64,000 bases of DNA from Ancistrus triradiatus (GCA_025084515.1 JAJAGP010000440.1:221501-285500), one strand, 5' to 3'. Positions 1-10,619 are shown, counted from the first letter of the stretch. The notes: a model not told the origin generated them from the sequence alone. Made by a program: numbers and translations.

Positions 1-604
1 TTTGAATAGTCAAGGAGCAGCCTGGCATTAAACAGAGGTGTGTCATGAAACGTTTGTTAATGTGCCCTGAGATTTGCACCTGTAATGGGACTATTTGTCT
101 TCAAAAAGGTAAGTTGTGGGCGAACAGATGCTACTGAAATCAGGTTAGGTGGAGATCTTTCAACAGGTCTGGAGAACCATCAGTAATTCATGTCTGATTT
201 TGACCTAAGAAGGCCTAGCAGGGGTTTACACCGTTGATGAGTCATGACGTATGCGATGTCTGTAAGCCTCAGGTTTCTAGTGTCGTGGAAGAAACTTGCT
301 GAGTCTGAAGTATAAGAACTCATGAGGTCAGCAGATAACGGACCATGTATTTCCAGCTAGAATGCTGAATTTCTCACAGCAGTAACAACCTGTCTTGGGG
401 GTAAAAAGTTCCAGCTACTTGTGTCCAGAGGGATTTGACTCGGAGGAGAACTGACCTGACCTGCAAGTCAAGGAAAGCTGTGAGACCAAAGTTTAAAAAT
501 ACCAAAAAAGCTGCCCAGTTGGCAATTATTTAAAAGCATGCGAAAACTATAAAAATAAAACTTCATGTGACTAAAAATGTCTCACTTTATTTGCACATGT
601 GGCC

Positions 605-862
605 GAGATAAGTCGGCACAATGGTTAGCAGTGTTGCCTCACTGCTCTAGAGAGCCAGGTCTGAGTCCAGGCCCGGTCTCTGCCTGCTTGAAGTTGGCAT
701 GTTCTCCCCATATCTGTCTGTTTTTTCTGTATGTTGGATCTAATTCCAAAGATCATTCCAAAGACATTTGTTAGGTCAGTTGCCGTCTCTAAAGTTTCCC
801 AGTGCATGTGTGTGCATGTGTCCTGCAATGCTTTAGGGTCGGATCCTGCCTTGGATTGTGAA
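605..862 (+). repeat. tRNA-derived SINE
   Basis: The head has an A-box-like segment (cggcacaatggttagcagt) and a B-box-like ggtctgagtcc. It is followed by the teleost SINE body segment ttggcatgttctccccat, a decayed 'ccaaagacat' segment and a tail reaching ggatcctgcctt. The 65-residue open frames on either strand here are artefacts of the SINE. Confidence 0.7.
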
Positions 863-904
863 ACTTACTATAATTTATAGTAACATTTACTATATTTTCA
901 TACA

Positions 905-970
905 AAAGCAATAGAGGACAGTGACTCAGTGGTTAGGGTACTGAGCTATTGACCACTGTGGGCAGTTTTC
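905..970 (+). repeat. Possible fragment of the second tRNA-SINE family
   Basis: gactcagtggttagggtactgagc resembles the A-box head of the SINE seen better preserved at 47.5 and 60.3 kb (tagtggttaaggtactggac). The body is too decayed to be sure. Confidence 0.35.
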
Positions 971-1192
971 TTATAGCAAACCACCACTCACTGTCCTGAC
1001 CCCCTGCTGAGAAGCGTTCAGTTACTGTTGTCTTGATAATGACACCGACATCCACAGAAAGCTTCGCTGAATTTTCTTGCTTGAATCCCTGCTTCATGAG
1101 TTAGAATGCATATGTGCAATTTTTACTATCTATCTATGAATCCATATCTCATTCAGAAATTATACTAACAGAGACATTTGTTTTCTTTGATT

Positions 1193-2140
1193 TATAGTTT
1201 ATTTACAAATAAATTTGGAAAGTCTTCAGACCCTTTCACCTTTTTCACAGTTTATGTTGTGCACTTGTGCTACGATAAAACATTTTTCCCAATCAATCTG
1301 TACTCAATACCCTTACTTCAATAAATAATAATGAGAAAGTGAAAACAGAATTTTAGAAATGTTTGCAAGTTTGTTAAAAAGGAAAATTTTTAATTTTGCA
1401 TGAGCATAAGTATTCAGACTCTTTGCTATGACCCTTGAAATTTAGTTCTAGGGTTCCTCCCATTTCTCTGGATCATCTTTAAGAAGTTTCTACACCTTGA
1501 TTGGATCCAGCTGTGGTAATTGGACATGATTTGGAAAGACACACACCCGTCTATATCTGGTCTCACAGCTTACAAAAGCCAAGCCATGAGGAGGAAAGAA
1601 CTGCCTGTAGAGCTCAGAGATGGGATTGTGTGGAGGCACAGATCTGGAGCAGGCTGCAAAAAATTCTGCTGCACTGGAAGCACCCAAGAGTGCAGTAGCC
1701 TCCATAATTCCATAAAGAAGTTTGGAACAACCAGGACCCTTCTTAGAGCTGGCCACCTCACCAAAATAAGTAATCAGGGGAGAAGGGCCTTGGTAAGAGA
1801 GGTAACCAAGAACCCAATGGTTACTCAGCATCTGGCAGCTTCATCTGGTTGCCAAGTTGATTTTTCTTGAGTCAAAAGAAGCTTGATCAGGAATGTTTTT
1901 GGAAGGGTAGCAGCTAAGAAACATTGTTTTTTTCCAAAAGGGGAGCAGGGTGAAAGGCTAAGATATGCTAAAGCCCACAAAGATTGGAATGAAGATCAGT
2001 GGGAAAGAGGACTATGGAGTGATGAATCCAAGTTTGAAATATTTGGGTCCAGTCATCAACAATATGTTATACATGGTCATTATAGCATTGCTAAAACAAC
2101 AAACCTAATAGTGGCCTAAGACTTTTGCTCCGTACTGTAT
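1193..2140 (+). mobile_element. Tc1-like DNA transposon, decayed
   Basis: Both ends carry the agactt-type Tc1 terminus (aaagtcttcagaccc on the left; aagacttttgctccgtactgta on the right). Between them are broken pieces of a Tc1 transposase. 1520-1800 gives KELPVELRDGIVWRHRSG, the N-terminal helix-turn-helix, and KKFGTTRTLLRAGHLTK. 1883-2119 gives ERLRYAKAHKDWNEDQW and LWSDESKFEIFG, which carries the first catalytic Asp. Frameshifts, a stop after VDFS and loss of the rest of the DDE core make it inactive. It lies in the unc13c intron. Confidence 0.85.
1520..2119 (+). pseudogene. Tc1-like transposase pseudogene (HTH and first part of the catalytic domain)
   Basis: Two open segments are separated by a stop and a frame change. 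The first (to 1870) covers the DNA-binding half. The second begins GRVAAKKHCF and runs into WSDESKFEIFG. The family protein is about 340 residues; only about 190 are left here. Confidence 0.8.
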
Positions 2141-2366
2141 AAGTGTAGAAGCAAAAGATGGTATGGTGTGGGAGCAAATGATGCGTTCACGTAACAAAAG
2201 TTGTCCGATAGACCTCTGAAGGTTTGCAAAAAGGAGGAGGCATGTCCTCAGAACTGAGACATTTCAGTGGTGCTAGTGATAAGTTCTGTAAGGATTAGTC
2301 ATCATGGTACTCAAAGTTCACAAACCGCCACAATAAGCTAATAAGTTTGTTTCTGCTCGATTGCAG

Positions 2367-2526
2367 TGATGGGTGTGAACAACATCAACTGGCAGACCAA
2401 CACCATGTTCCGACCCTTTGTCGAGATCAACGCCATCGGGCCACAGCTTGCCGATAAGAAGCGCAAATTCAGCACAAAAACGAAGAACAACAACTGGTCA
2501 CCCAAATACAACGAAACATTCCAGTA
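2367..2526 (+). CDS. unc13c: unc13c penultimate coding exon
   Basis: A 160-bp exon encoding the first half of the C2C domain. The acceptor is ttgcag at 2361-2366. The donor gtaagt starts at 2527. The exon begins with the last two bases of a Val codon and ends with TA, the first two bases of a Tyr codon completed by the C that opens the next exon. Codon use is GC-rich compared with the surrounding AT-rich intron, as expected for conserved coding sequence. Confidence 0.95.
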
Positions 2527-3718
2527 GTAAGTACAAGGTTCCTTCAGTAGCGTCTGTATGAAAGGACTGGCCTAATATTTCAGGAATCAGTGATGGGTGA
2601 TGAGTGACGTCTTGGGACTCATTTTTGGCTTAAACGGCGGTTAAGGAGCATGGGGTAATTAGGCTGCTACTGCCTCAAAAGGAGGAAACAAGCCAAGTGC
2701 CAAAAACGTCCAGGTTCTTTCGATGCCTGGGAAAGCAAGTCATTAAAACTTCCTAAAAATGTCAGAGGATCAAAAATGATTTGAAATAAAAACAGTTCCA
2801 TTTAATGAGAGGTTTGACTGAGGCTCTGAATCTGATCATGTTAACTCTTAGACAAGGACATTTGTTAAACCTAGTCCTTTGCTCTTTGTAAAGATTTATT
2901 TTGGAACGTTCCAAATTGGTCCCCCTCGTGCCACCAAGGATTTGGCCCATCGAGGCATGTTCCACAAGACCTCCTGATCCTTTAATTTGCCTCCATGGAT
3001 CAGACGTGTTTGTCCAGCACATCGCACAGATGATCGATCGGATTGAGATCTGTGGAATCTGGAAGCCAGGGAAACACCTTGAACTTCTGGTCACATGCCT
3101 CAAAGCATTCCTGAACAGAGTGGACAAAAGTATTGGACCACACGACTTAATCTGAATTCAGCTGTTTCCTGGCCATGCATATAACCATTTCTTTGGTTGT
3201 TCTAGAGAGCTCCCCGCAGACACAGTCCAGAATCTTGTAGAATGCTGCAAAGGGGCTGACACCTTATTATAATATAAATCTCCTGTAGGTATAATGTGGA
3301 GTGTCCCAATACTTTTGGGAGTGCACAATCTGAGCTACACTACCCTCCGTGTGCATATTGCTCAGTGGTTAATTATGATCTCATAATAATCATATTCTTC
3401 GATGCACCCTCTTTGCTGTCTCTGTACCCCAGCGTACTGAGCAGCGAGCACGGTCCGGAGGCGTACGAGCTGCACCTGTCTCTCAAGGACTACTGCTTCG
3501 CTCGCGAGGACCGCGTCATCGGCGTGACCGTGCTGCAGCTCCGCGAGCTGACCGACAAGATCAGCCTGAGCGCGGCCTACCCTCTGGCTCGCAGCATCAA
3601 CATGGACGAGACGGGCCTGACCATCACGAGGATCCTCTCGCAGCGGACCAACGACGACGTGGCCAAGGAGTTTGTACGTCTGAAATCGGAAACGCGCTCG
3701 GCCGAGGAGGCATCGTAA
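2367..3718 (+). CDS. unc13c: UNC13/Munc13 family protein, C-terminal part (probably unc13c), last two coding exons
   Basis: This is the 3' end of a Munc13 gene, a presynaptic or secretory vesicle-priming factor that opens syntaxin and promotes SNARE assembly at the plasma membrane. The two exons encode about 147 residues forming the C-terminal C2 domain (C2C) and tail. Family landmarks read directly are WQTNTMFRPFVEI, DKKRKFSTKTK, NWSPKYNETFQ, AYELHLSLKDYCFAREDRVI, MDETGLT, RILSQRTNDD and AKEFVRLKSETRS just before the stop. The splice sites are ttgcag|TG, TA|gtaagt and ccccag|CG, and they join in frame (intron phases fit). The upstream exons (MUN, C1, C2B) lie left of the window. Paralogue choice: the tail resembles UNC13C, and Rab27a lies downstream as on human chromosome 15; UNC13A or UNC13B are less likely. 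An old Tc1-like remnant sits in the intron between these exons. Confidence 0.93.
2895..3117 (-). pseudogene. Tc1-like transposase C-terminal remnant (third family)
   Basis: Read on the - strand, the sequence gives DLNPIDHLCDVLDKHV, then SMEA and further downstream GLVEHASMG. This matches the Tc1/mariner motif DLNPIEHLWDVL that follows the second catalytic Asp. It is broken by stops and carries no N-terminal part. It lies within the last unc13c intron. Confidence 0.7.
3118..3325. mobile_element. Short Tc1-derived inverted-repeat element (MITE)
   Basis: The left end tggacaaaagtattggacc is inverted relative to the right end gtcccaatacttttgggag, about 200 bp apart, with no coding sequence between. 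The same end sequence occurs near 26.97, 53.35 and 57.81 kb. Confidence 0.6.
3433..3718 (+). CDS. unc13c: unc13c terminal coding exon
   Basis: A 286-bp coding stretch (94 residues plus TAA) following the acceptor gtaccccag at 3424-3432. It encodes the second half of C2C, including KDYCFAREDRVIG, and the conserved C-terminal tail. It is strongly GC-biased (about 60 percent GC) and ends abruptly in an A-rich 3' UTR. The region 3330-3432 just before it is open in the same frame, but it is intron: it lacks family similarity and ends in a clean polypyrimidine-AG acceptor. Confidence 0.95.
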
Positions 3719-4095
3719 CTCAACAGGCTAAGAAATCGAAAGAGAACTCGGTGCACGAAGAGCAAAAAAAAAAGAAGAAGAAAAAAACAAATACAAAGAT
3801 GGGGAAACAAATCAAGAAGAGTCGTGTCGTTCGTTTCTGTGCATGTGTGTTAAACATCTGTCGGAATGTTTCATCTGAAAACTAAAAAGTATGTACAAGT
3901 GTTTACCTGCTGTATGCTCACTATGACGTAATATATTCTGCGTAACGAGACGACGGATACGTTTTTGTATGACTAGTCCTTTTTGAACAGCTATTTGTTC
4001 AGATAAAGTGCCAAACCTAACGAGAAAAAAATATATAACGATCAAAAAAATCATGATTTATTATTGGTGATCTTTTAAATTTGCCTGATTATTTG

Positions 4096-4100
<5 letters not shown>

Positions 4101-4152
<52 letters not shown>
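4101..4152. repeat. (TG)n microsatellite
   Basis: Uninterrupted tg dinucleotides, about 26 units, in the unc13c 3' UTR region. The open frames drawn through it are artefacts. Confidence 0.95.
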
Positions 4153-4158
<6 letters not shown>

Positions 4159-5093
4159 TCATTCTCTCTTTCCTTTGCGTTCGTCTCTTTATTCTCAGAG
4201 CTATATGCATGTTGCATCGTTCCGTTTCTCCATGTCACGTTTTTCCGCATCGAAGTCACGGGGCTCCGGGCTCCTCGACTTTTTTTTAGACGACATTTTT
4301 TAAAAATGGCGAGGACTGCTATGTAACTCCTCAAAAAGTGTTTGTAATTTTATAGCCGCTGACATCAGTGCTCGAGCAGGCGGGACGGACGGGAATGCAT
4401 CCTTCTTTCTTTTCCTGGTTCTCTTTCTTTCTCCGGCTTTTTGACTGTTTTAATTTGCCGATTCTTTTGGCCATAAGGCTTCGGGCCTTTCAGAACGATC
4501 ACTGTGAACATGCGTAAGGCGATCTCCAGCCTGGCATCGCTCCTGATCCCATGTTGTTGGTTTTTTTCTTTTCTTAAGTAACTGCCAAAGTTATATTTAA
4601 TATATTTCAAATAATCTTTGTACAGAGCAATCCATCACATCCAAGCTGTATGGAGATTAGTATATGCTACGTACCTGTGCTATGTTCGGTTCGGGGGGGT
4701 CAGGGGGTTATTTACTTATTTATTTTTATTTTTTTATTTATTAATTTTGCAACGCTCGTCGAGGGGGTGACTTAGAAATGTCAGTTTGCGGATGATAAGA
4801 CGTTTAGTCGGTTTAATAGGATGTAAACGTTAGTAACTGTCGGTTTACATTTGCGTTGTCTCAATCTCTGTCAGTTTTATTTTTCTTTACCAAACAAAAA
4901 GGGTTTAATATTTGGTAATTATGCAACATTCCTATGTATTGCACTGATGGAGAGCTGTATGTCATGGAAATATATTTAGTGAGAAATTGTAACCTGCTTC
5001 GTTAGTCTCTTTCTTTATCAGGAAGCATCTGAAATATTACACTTGCTTATTTCTTTATTGAGGAAAACAATCCAGCATTACATATCTGTGAGC

Positions 5094-5099
5094 AATAAA
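5094..5099 (+). terminator. Candidate polyadenylation signal for unc13c
   Basis: First AATAAA seen after the unc13c stop codon. It lies in a Tc1-A terminal inverted repeat, where the family sequence normally reads tgtgagtggcaaaagtatg. Here mutations have turned gtggcaaaag into gcaataaaac. Use of this signal is inference. Confidence 0.3.
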
Positions 5100-5492
5100 A
5101 CTATGAGAACCCTCGCTTTCAGTATCTGGTTCCCATTAAGCCCGTTCCTTCGTACAGAACAGCTTCAGCTCTGGGTTGAACGGCTTGCTTCAGGTCCTTC
5201 CACAACACTTCTATCGGATGAAGGTCGAGACTTTGACTTTAACAAAAAGTTAACTTTATTCTTCTTTAACCATTCTTTGGTAGAACGTTGTGTGCTTAGG
5301 GTCGCTCTCTTGCTGCATGATCCACGTCCTCCTGAGAGTCAGTTCCTTTTCCTTTAGAGTTTGCTGCTATATTTTGGAATTCATTGTTTGGTCGATGATG
5401 GTGAGCAGAACAGCAAACCATGACACTACCACCACCATGTTTCACAGATAGGATCAGGCTCTTATGCTGGAATGCAGACGTGACGCTTCTTA

Positions 5493-6184
5493 AGGCCTTT
5501 TCACACAGATGTGATTTTTAATGTAGTGGAACCTTCACACCAAGTCCAATGCAGTTTTTGTCTAAACACCCTGAAAACTCCCTGTCCGCTTTTGCTTTCT
5601 TTATTTTCCTTTCTCCTATGATGGATTGGCACCCTGTCTACGGTTGCTCCTGCCTTGCACCCTGTGTTGCCGGATAGGCACCCTGACTAGGATAAGTGGA
5701 TAAGAAAGTGAACGAATGAATGAATAATTTCCCTTCTCTTAATGTGTCAGAGATGTCGCCACATAAACAGCTTTAAACAAAGACCCGAGTGCAGATGGGT
5801 GCAGAAAGCTCTAGTTTGTGTTTTTGGATCATGAACAGATCAGAATGCACTTAGATAAATAATCAAACAGTTCCATCCGGTCACTGTGAGCTTCATCTCC
5901 ATCAATCTCCAGCCTTTCAGTTCTATTCCACCAGATCTTTTCTTAATATCCATGTTTTTTTATTGTCCTATAAGCTGTTGATGAGCTGTTCTGCCCAACG
6001 ACCGAGCTCTGATTGGTCAGCCTGATTTTAACAATGCAGAAATTAGAACAGGCTCCGACCAAACATTTTATGCAGCGTCCTGGTCCGTTCATTTCGAACT
6101 CAGGCCTTAATATACTTGTGTTCTTTTTCAAAACTTGACGTGTCTTTTTCGTCCATAAGAATCAGACTCTGTGTGAAAAGGCCT
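5493..6184. mobile_element. Harbinger/PIF-like non-autonomous element inserted in a Tc1-A copy
   Basis: The 692-bp insertion has perfect 16-bp terminal inverted repeats AGGCCTTTTCACACAG (5493-5508 and complement 6169-6184). It is flanked by TTA at 5490-5492 and 6185-6187. Removing it with one TTA restores the expected Tc1 text cttcttatttaaac. A 3-bp TTA/TAA duplication is the hallmark of PIF/Harbinger elements. No transposase is recognised; the 62-codon - strand ORF at 5943-6131 matches nothing I know. Confidence 0.8.
5618..5730. repeat. SINE 3' tail fragment inside the Harbinger-like element
   Basis: The sequence gattggcaccctgtc...ttgcaccctg...ggataagtggataag ending in gaatgaatgaat is the common 3' tail of a teleost SINE. 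Its presence inside the element implies it was captured or inserted. Confidence 0.55.
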
Positions 6185-6934
6185 TTATTTAAACAAAAAA
6201 AGTTCTGTTTTGGTCTCATCCATCTACTAAAACTTGTTTCTCCTGTGCTTTAATATTAACATTAGCCAATGTGAGAGAGGCCTTCAGTTCCTTTGTGACC
6301 TCCACTATTACACACCTTGCTCTTGGAGTGATCTTTGTTGGTCGGCCACTCCTGGGGAGGGTAACAATGGTCTGGAATTTCCTCCATTTGTACACAATCT
6401 GTCTGACTGTGGACTGGTGGAGTCCAAACTCTTTAGAGATGGCTTTGTAACCTTTTCTCTTTTTTCCCCATAGACAATAGTTACCTGTTTTTTAAATATA
6501 ACAGGGCGTCCACTCGCACCCGATTGATCATTCTTCAAATGAACTGCTAATCCTAGAGGTTCACATACTTTTACCACTCACAGATATGCAATATTGGATC
6601 ATTTACCTCAATACATAAAGTACTGTATAATATTTGTATTTCTTTGTTTAACTGGGTTCTCTTTATCTACTTTTAGGACTCAGATGTGTGTCAAAATCGG
6701 ATATTGTTTGAAAGTGTGAACAGAAATATAGCGCCCTCTACCATGGCTGACAGCAGATGTGCTACAGGGCAGAAACAGTTAGTGGGTGGAAACTGGCAAC
6801 CCCTAAAAATAGGAAATGGAGTGAAATCATTTTGTTATTCCCTTCACAGGGATAGTTAACAGTTTCTACCCAATCAGCTCTACGTCAGGAGCATCTATAA
6901 TCAGAGCATAGTGTTTGAGGGATTTCCTCTAGTC

Positions 6935-7022
6935 GTGCCTCAGTGGTTAAGGCTCTAGTCAGAAGGTTAAGGGTTCAAATCCAGCCGCTACTCTTAAGCC
7001 CTTGAGCAAAACCTTAAACGTT
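6935..7022 (+). repeat. tRNA-SINE fragment
   Basis: A-box-like cctcagtggttaaggctct and B-box-like gggttcaaatcc, then cccttgagcaaaaccttaa, the same SINE family as at 47.5 and 60.3 kb. Confidence 0.6.
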
Positions 7023-7369
7023 CAGTTCAAAGCCACATTTGGATATTTTCCTCTCCTTCTAATTCCGTACCACCCAGTCTTGATGTCCAGTCCACTGCAG
7101 TTAATCATCCCATAACCCAGTCAGACTGATACTGACCCCAGAGGTTTAGCTGCACTGGAGTGAAGTCGAAGAAAAGCAGAGTACGGAGGAAGCATGATAA
7201 ATGGCTGGAGCTCATGGTGGGCATGCGGTGAGAGCATCTGTCGAAGCTCCACCCCTACCGGATTCCCTTTATAGCATGGAAAAGAGCAGAAAATAACCAG
7301 ATCAATGCATAATACAGAACATTCATCAGGAAAGCCATAGGTAGATTCCAATCAGTTTCTGAGAAAACC

Positions 7370-8090
7370 ACGAATCAGAAAACGTTGGGACAGTATGGAA
7401 AATTAACATTTGTTAATAACCATCCATTCCTGCATTTCAGGCCTACACATTCCAAAAAAGTTGGGATGGTAAAGCTTTTACCGCTTTGTAACGCTGCACC
7501 CACTCCTTTTTTTAAAAAAAAGGTCTGTGATACTGATGGGTCTGAGCACAATCCCCATTCCCGCTGTATGATGGTCCATCCCAGATCCTCCAAGCCCAGA
7601 AGCCGACGCCCCTTCTGGATATGGTTATAACATAAGGCTTCTTTTTAGCACAGTAACGTTTTAAGTGGTATCTGTGAATGTAACTCTGTATTGTAGAGCT
7701 TGATAAAGGTTTGATAAAGGAATCCCTTGTCCATGTGGTTCTATCAGCTATTGATGAATGATGGTTTTTGATGCAGTGCCGTCTGAGGGAGCAGAGATCA
7801 TCCCTCGTCAGTTTAGGCTTTTTAGGAAATTCCTCCAGATTCTGAATGGTTTATGATATTATGCTCTGTAGAGGGAGGAATATATAAATCCCTTCTAGTC
7901 TTTCTTTGAGGAACATTGTTTTTAAACATTTCAATCCTTTTCTCACACATTTGATGATAAACTGGAGATCCTCTGATCATCTTTCCTCCTCAAAGATTCA
8001 GCCTTTCGTGGATACTGCTTTTGGATCAAATCATAATTATAATCATGATGTATTTTAAATACTGTCCCAACTTTTTGTGATTTGGAGTTG
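7370..8090 (-). mobile_element. Tc1-B family element, internally deleted
   Basis: The ends carry the Tc1-B terminal repeat (aaacgttgggacagtatgg on the left; actgtcccaactttttgtg and gatttggagttg on the right). Between them, on the - strand, lie transposase-region segments also seen at 25.8 kb, such as ataaggcttctttttagcac and the snapping-back ggtctgagcacaatcc. The central and C-terminal transposase is deleted, so the copy is non-autonomous. Confidence 0.8.
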
Positions 8091-8099
8091 TAGATAATG

Positions 8100-9250
8100 A
8101 ATCATTCCAATAACAATGTTAAATTGCTGTATTGGTCACTTTAGGGTAGTTCACATCTTGTGAATGATATTTAATTTTAAAGGTTAATTTAGAGAAATGC
8201 GAGTTTGAAAACTACTGCCCAAATCTTTCTTTGTATGCTTCTTGTTGTTCTTCTCATATTAGGCCATCAACCTCCTGCAGAGTTAATTTTCCATGGAGAA
8301 GCTCGACTGGAAGCAATGCTCTGCTATTTATCTTTATTTTCTCGCTGTATCTAATTCTTTCACACTCTCATAGTTCGTTGCTCGGTGGCAGGATCCATTA
8401 ATCTTTGATATAATGACCAGAATGCACTGCAAGAGTTTGTCCAGAGCAGGGTTATGCAGGTTAAATGAAAACTTAAAAGCCGTATAGCAGCTCCTGTGAC
8501 TCAGAGTTAAGAGGTTTGGGGTTAGTTACTGAAAACTGCAGTTGCTGAAGATCAAACCCTGTGTCAGGTGGTACGATTACGGAATGGTGCAACTATCAAA
8601 ATATAGTCATGGACCTGTTAAAAGTAAAGAGTAACTGTTAAAAGGAAAGAGCTTTGGGAACGAAATGAAAACGAGTTTAAACCTGAGATGAGTTTAACCG
8701 CCTGAGACCCTGCATCCCCACAATTTGGGTTTGCTACACCTTACACTTCATTCTGCTTAACTTGGACCCATTGTCCTCATTTGTAGACACTTTTGTTCTC
8801 GTTTACAGCATTTTATATAAGTGTGACAGACTGGTCCTATAGAATAAAAACGACTTCCTATTGAAAGACAATCCTTAGTTTTGTACTTATCAAGTCCTAC
8901 TTCTCTAAAGTAGCTGTGAAATTAAAAATGCACACAAAATCGAAGCTCAGGGCTTTGCAGGATAAGACAAAACAAGCCATAAAGGAGGGAAGAGAGAGTC
9001 CTGATATGAAGAAGCAATTTAGGTAAAGGATGCAGCATTCTATAAAGAGCGAGCTCTAAAATGAAGAGATAATTCTACAGACTGAAGGCTTAGAGACAAA
9101 TAAGGCTGAAGAGTGATTATTAAATTGGAAAGAGAATTAAAGTGTAAAGAAGAGAGTTGAGTTTGGAGGGGTTTAAGCGAAGACTTCAGCATCAATCTGC
9201 AAACCTTTATCAAGCACTACGATATGGAGCTTATGCTCACAAATGCCACG
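8100..9250. other. No recognised gene or repeat
   Basis: AT-rich sequence. A short open run on + around 8862-9022 ending in a splice-like aggtaaag was considered and not accepted as an exon. No other structure is evident. Confidence 0.4.
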
Positions 9251-9254
9251 ATGT

Positions 9255-9370
9255 ACCATCACACAGTCACTTGGTATCCTCGGTGCCAAAACATCTTTTA
9301 GGTGTCATGAGAATCAACAGCAGCAGTACCAAGTGGTAAGTACTTTACCGTCCCAACTTTTTTTGTACTG
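9255..9370 (+). mobile_element. Tc1-B 3' fragment
   Basis: tcacttggtatcctcggtgcc, then aaaacatctttt and ccgtcccaactttttttg match the C-terminal codons and terminal repeat of Tc1-B. Only about 110 bp remain. Confidence 0.65.
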
Positions 9371-9779
9371 TGCAGCAGATCTGCTCATCAGTGTGTATCT
9401 CTGGATCTAACTGAGCTTCCACGATGGGGTCTGGGTCTCCTATTGTACAGAGCAATGACAATTGACCAGATATTCCAGAGACAGAGATCCAGAGAGCAGA
9501 GAAAGCAAAAGGAGGCAGTTGCTATGGAAACCATAATGAAGGTTTGGGAGATGAAATGGCCTCACCCAGAGCAGCAGCAGTTACACGGCAGCAGGCATTT
9601 CCAATAACAAACACAGCACATGTGTGTGACTTACAACGCCAATTCACTGCTTGATTGTTCGGGAAAGCTGCAGTTAGACCAGAAAATTGGAGTTTGCATC
9701 TCCTGTAATAGTACATACCACAGAACTGAGCAGTATGTATCAGTGTGAGGTTGTATGAAGCTTCTTTCTGGTATGTGAT

Positions 9780-10450
9780 GGTGAAGCTTCAAACCGATGT
9801 AATTTTGGTTCCTAAAGTTTCTATATCCAATACAAGATGAGATAGGGTGGTTCATGGAGGCAAACAGGTTCAGTATGGTATCCTGTGCCACATTTACCCA
9901 CAGACGTTAGATCCTGAACAATCATGGGTTGCTGAATCTGGCTTTCCAGCTGGTCCTATAAATGCTCGATTGGTGATAAATCTGGCAACCAGGCAGGCCA
10001 AGAAAGTGTTACAATCTGGCAGAGACGTTCCTGGGAAACCCTTGCTGCTGAAAACATGCCAGTTGGAAGCCCTGCCATGAGAGGCAACACGTGGCTGCAG
10101 GACGTCCTGAACATATCGCTGATCTTTTAGTGTCCCTCGTATCACTACTAGGAGTGACTGTTGTATGCGATGGCTCCCCAGATCATCACAACAGCAGTTG
10201 GGGCAGTGCGTTGCTCCACAGCAAAGGCAGGATTGAAGCATCACCACGAGGCCTCCATACTCAAACTGGACCATCATCAGATCCCAAACAGAACCTGGAT
10301 TCATTGTTAAACACGATATGGTTCCAGTCCGTGACAGTTCGGGTTTCTTGTTCACAACACCACTGCAAACAGTGGGACAGTGGCTGGCTGTCACACATCC
10401 TGTGGTTTTTCCAAAGGGTCAAATTGGGAAAGAGTGATTCAGGGAGCATG
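9780..10450 (-). pseudogene. Tc1-like transposase pseudogene (fourth family)
   Basis: On the - strand several short frames align in order with a Tc1/IS630-type transposase. 10449-10261 gives TDWNHIVFNNESRFCLGSDDG, equivalent to WNQVVFSDESRF with the first catalytic Asp changed to Asn. 10394-9894 gives RGTLKDQRYVQDVLQP and FITNRAFIGPAG. 9891-9760 gives MAQDTILNLFASM followed by SCI. Frames shift at least twice, so it is dead. Only the catalytic half is visible. Confidence 0.75.
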
Positions 10451-10459
10451 AGCCATCAT

Positions 10460-10612
10460 TTTCACACATGGATTGGCCACCACAGAGTCCAGACCTGAAC
10501 CCCATTGAGAATCTTTGGGATGTGCCACAGCAAATGCATTCCGTAATCAAAGCTAAAGGCGGCCCAATGAAATATTAGAGTGTGTAACCTTTTTTTTGAC
10601 CAGCAAGTGTAA
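10460..10612 (+). pseudogene. Tc1-like transposase 3' fragment on the opposite strand
   Basis: Reads DWPPQSPDLNPIENLWDVP, the motif around the second catalytic Asp of Tc1 transposases, then runs out to ttttttttgaccagcaagtgta, a Tc1-type end. It abuts a - strand Tc1 remnant at about 10450, so two insertions meet here. Confidence 0.75.
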
Positions 10613-10619
10613 GTTTTAT

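Larger units (their letters stand above)
1..2366 (+). other. unc13c intron (upstream of the penultimate exon)
   Basis: No exon with Munc13 similarity was recognised here. The stretch holds a tRNA-derived SINE near 0.6-0.86 kb and a decayed Tc1-like element at 1.2-2.1 kb. The first 570 bases show nothing I can name. Confidence 0.5.
3719..5110 (+). other. unc13c: unc13c 3' UTR (probable)
   Basis: AT-rich sequence after the stop with no coding potential. It contains an A/AAG tract (3763-3789), a (TG)n microsatellite (4101-4152) and T-rich runs. The first canonical AATAAA I find downstream is at 5094-5099, which lies inside the end of a Tc1-A transposon copy. The true cleavage site cannot be fixed from sequence alone; a non-canonical signal could be used earlier. 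Confidence 0.5.
5040..6735 (-). mobile_element. Tc1-A family transposon split by an inserted element
   Basis: The - strand carries a decayed Tc1 transposon. The 'GGGRS' segment (ccaccaccatgtttcacag, 5429-5448) lies left, and the HTH half (ctcctggggagggtaacaatgg, 6347-6369; gtctgactgtgg) lies right. The ends share an inverted repeat around ttacatatctgtgag (5078-5092) and tcacagatatgcaat (6577-6591). It is interrupted at 5490-6187 by the element listed next. Transposase frames are broken. Confidence 0.85.

Noticed and set aside
3296..3432. 5' extension of the terminal unc13c frame beginning MECPNTFGSAQ
   Set aside because: It is intron sequence containing a MITE end; the ccccag acceptor at 3432 and family alignment place the exon start at 3433.
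4081..4334. Open frames through the TG tract on both strands
   Set aside because: They are dipeptide translations (VCVCVC, THTHTH) of a microsatellite.
8862..9024. Open run on + ending in DMKKQFR with an aggtaaag donor-like site
   Set aside because: No acceptor, no recognised family and no partner exon; 50 open codons in AT-rich DNA is not significant.
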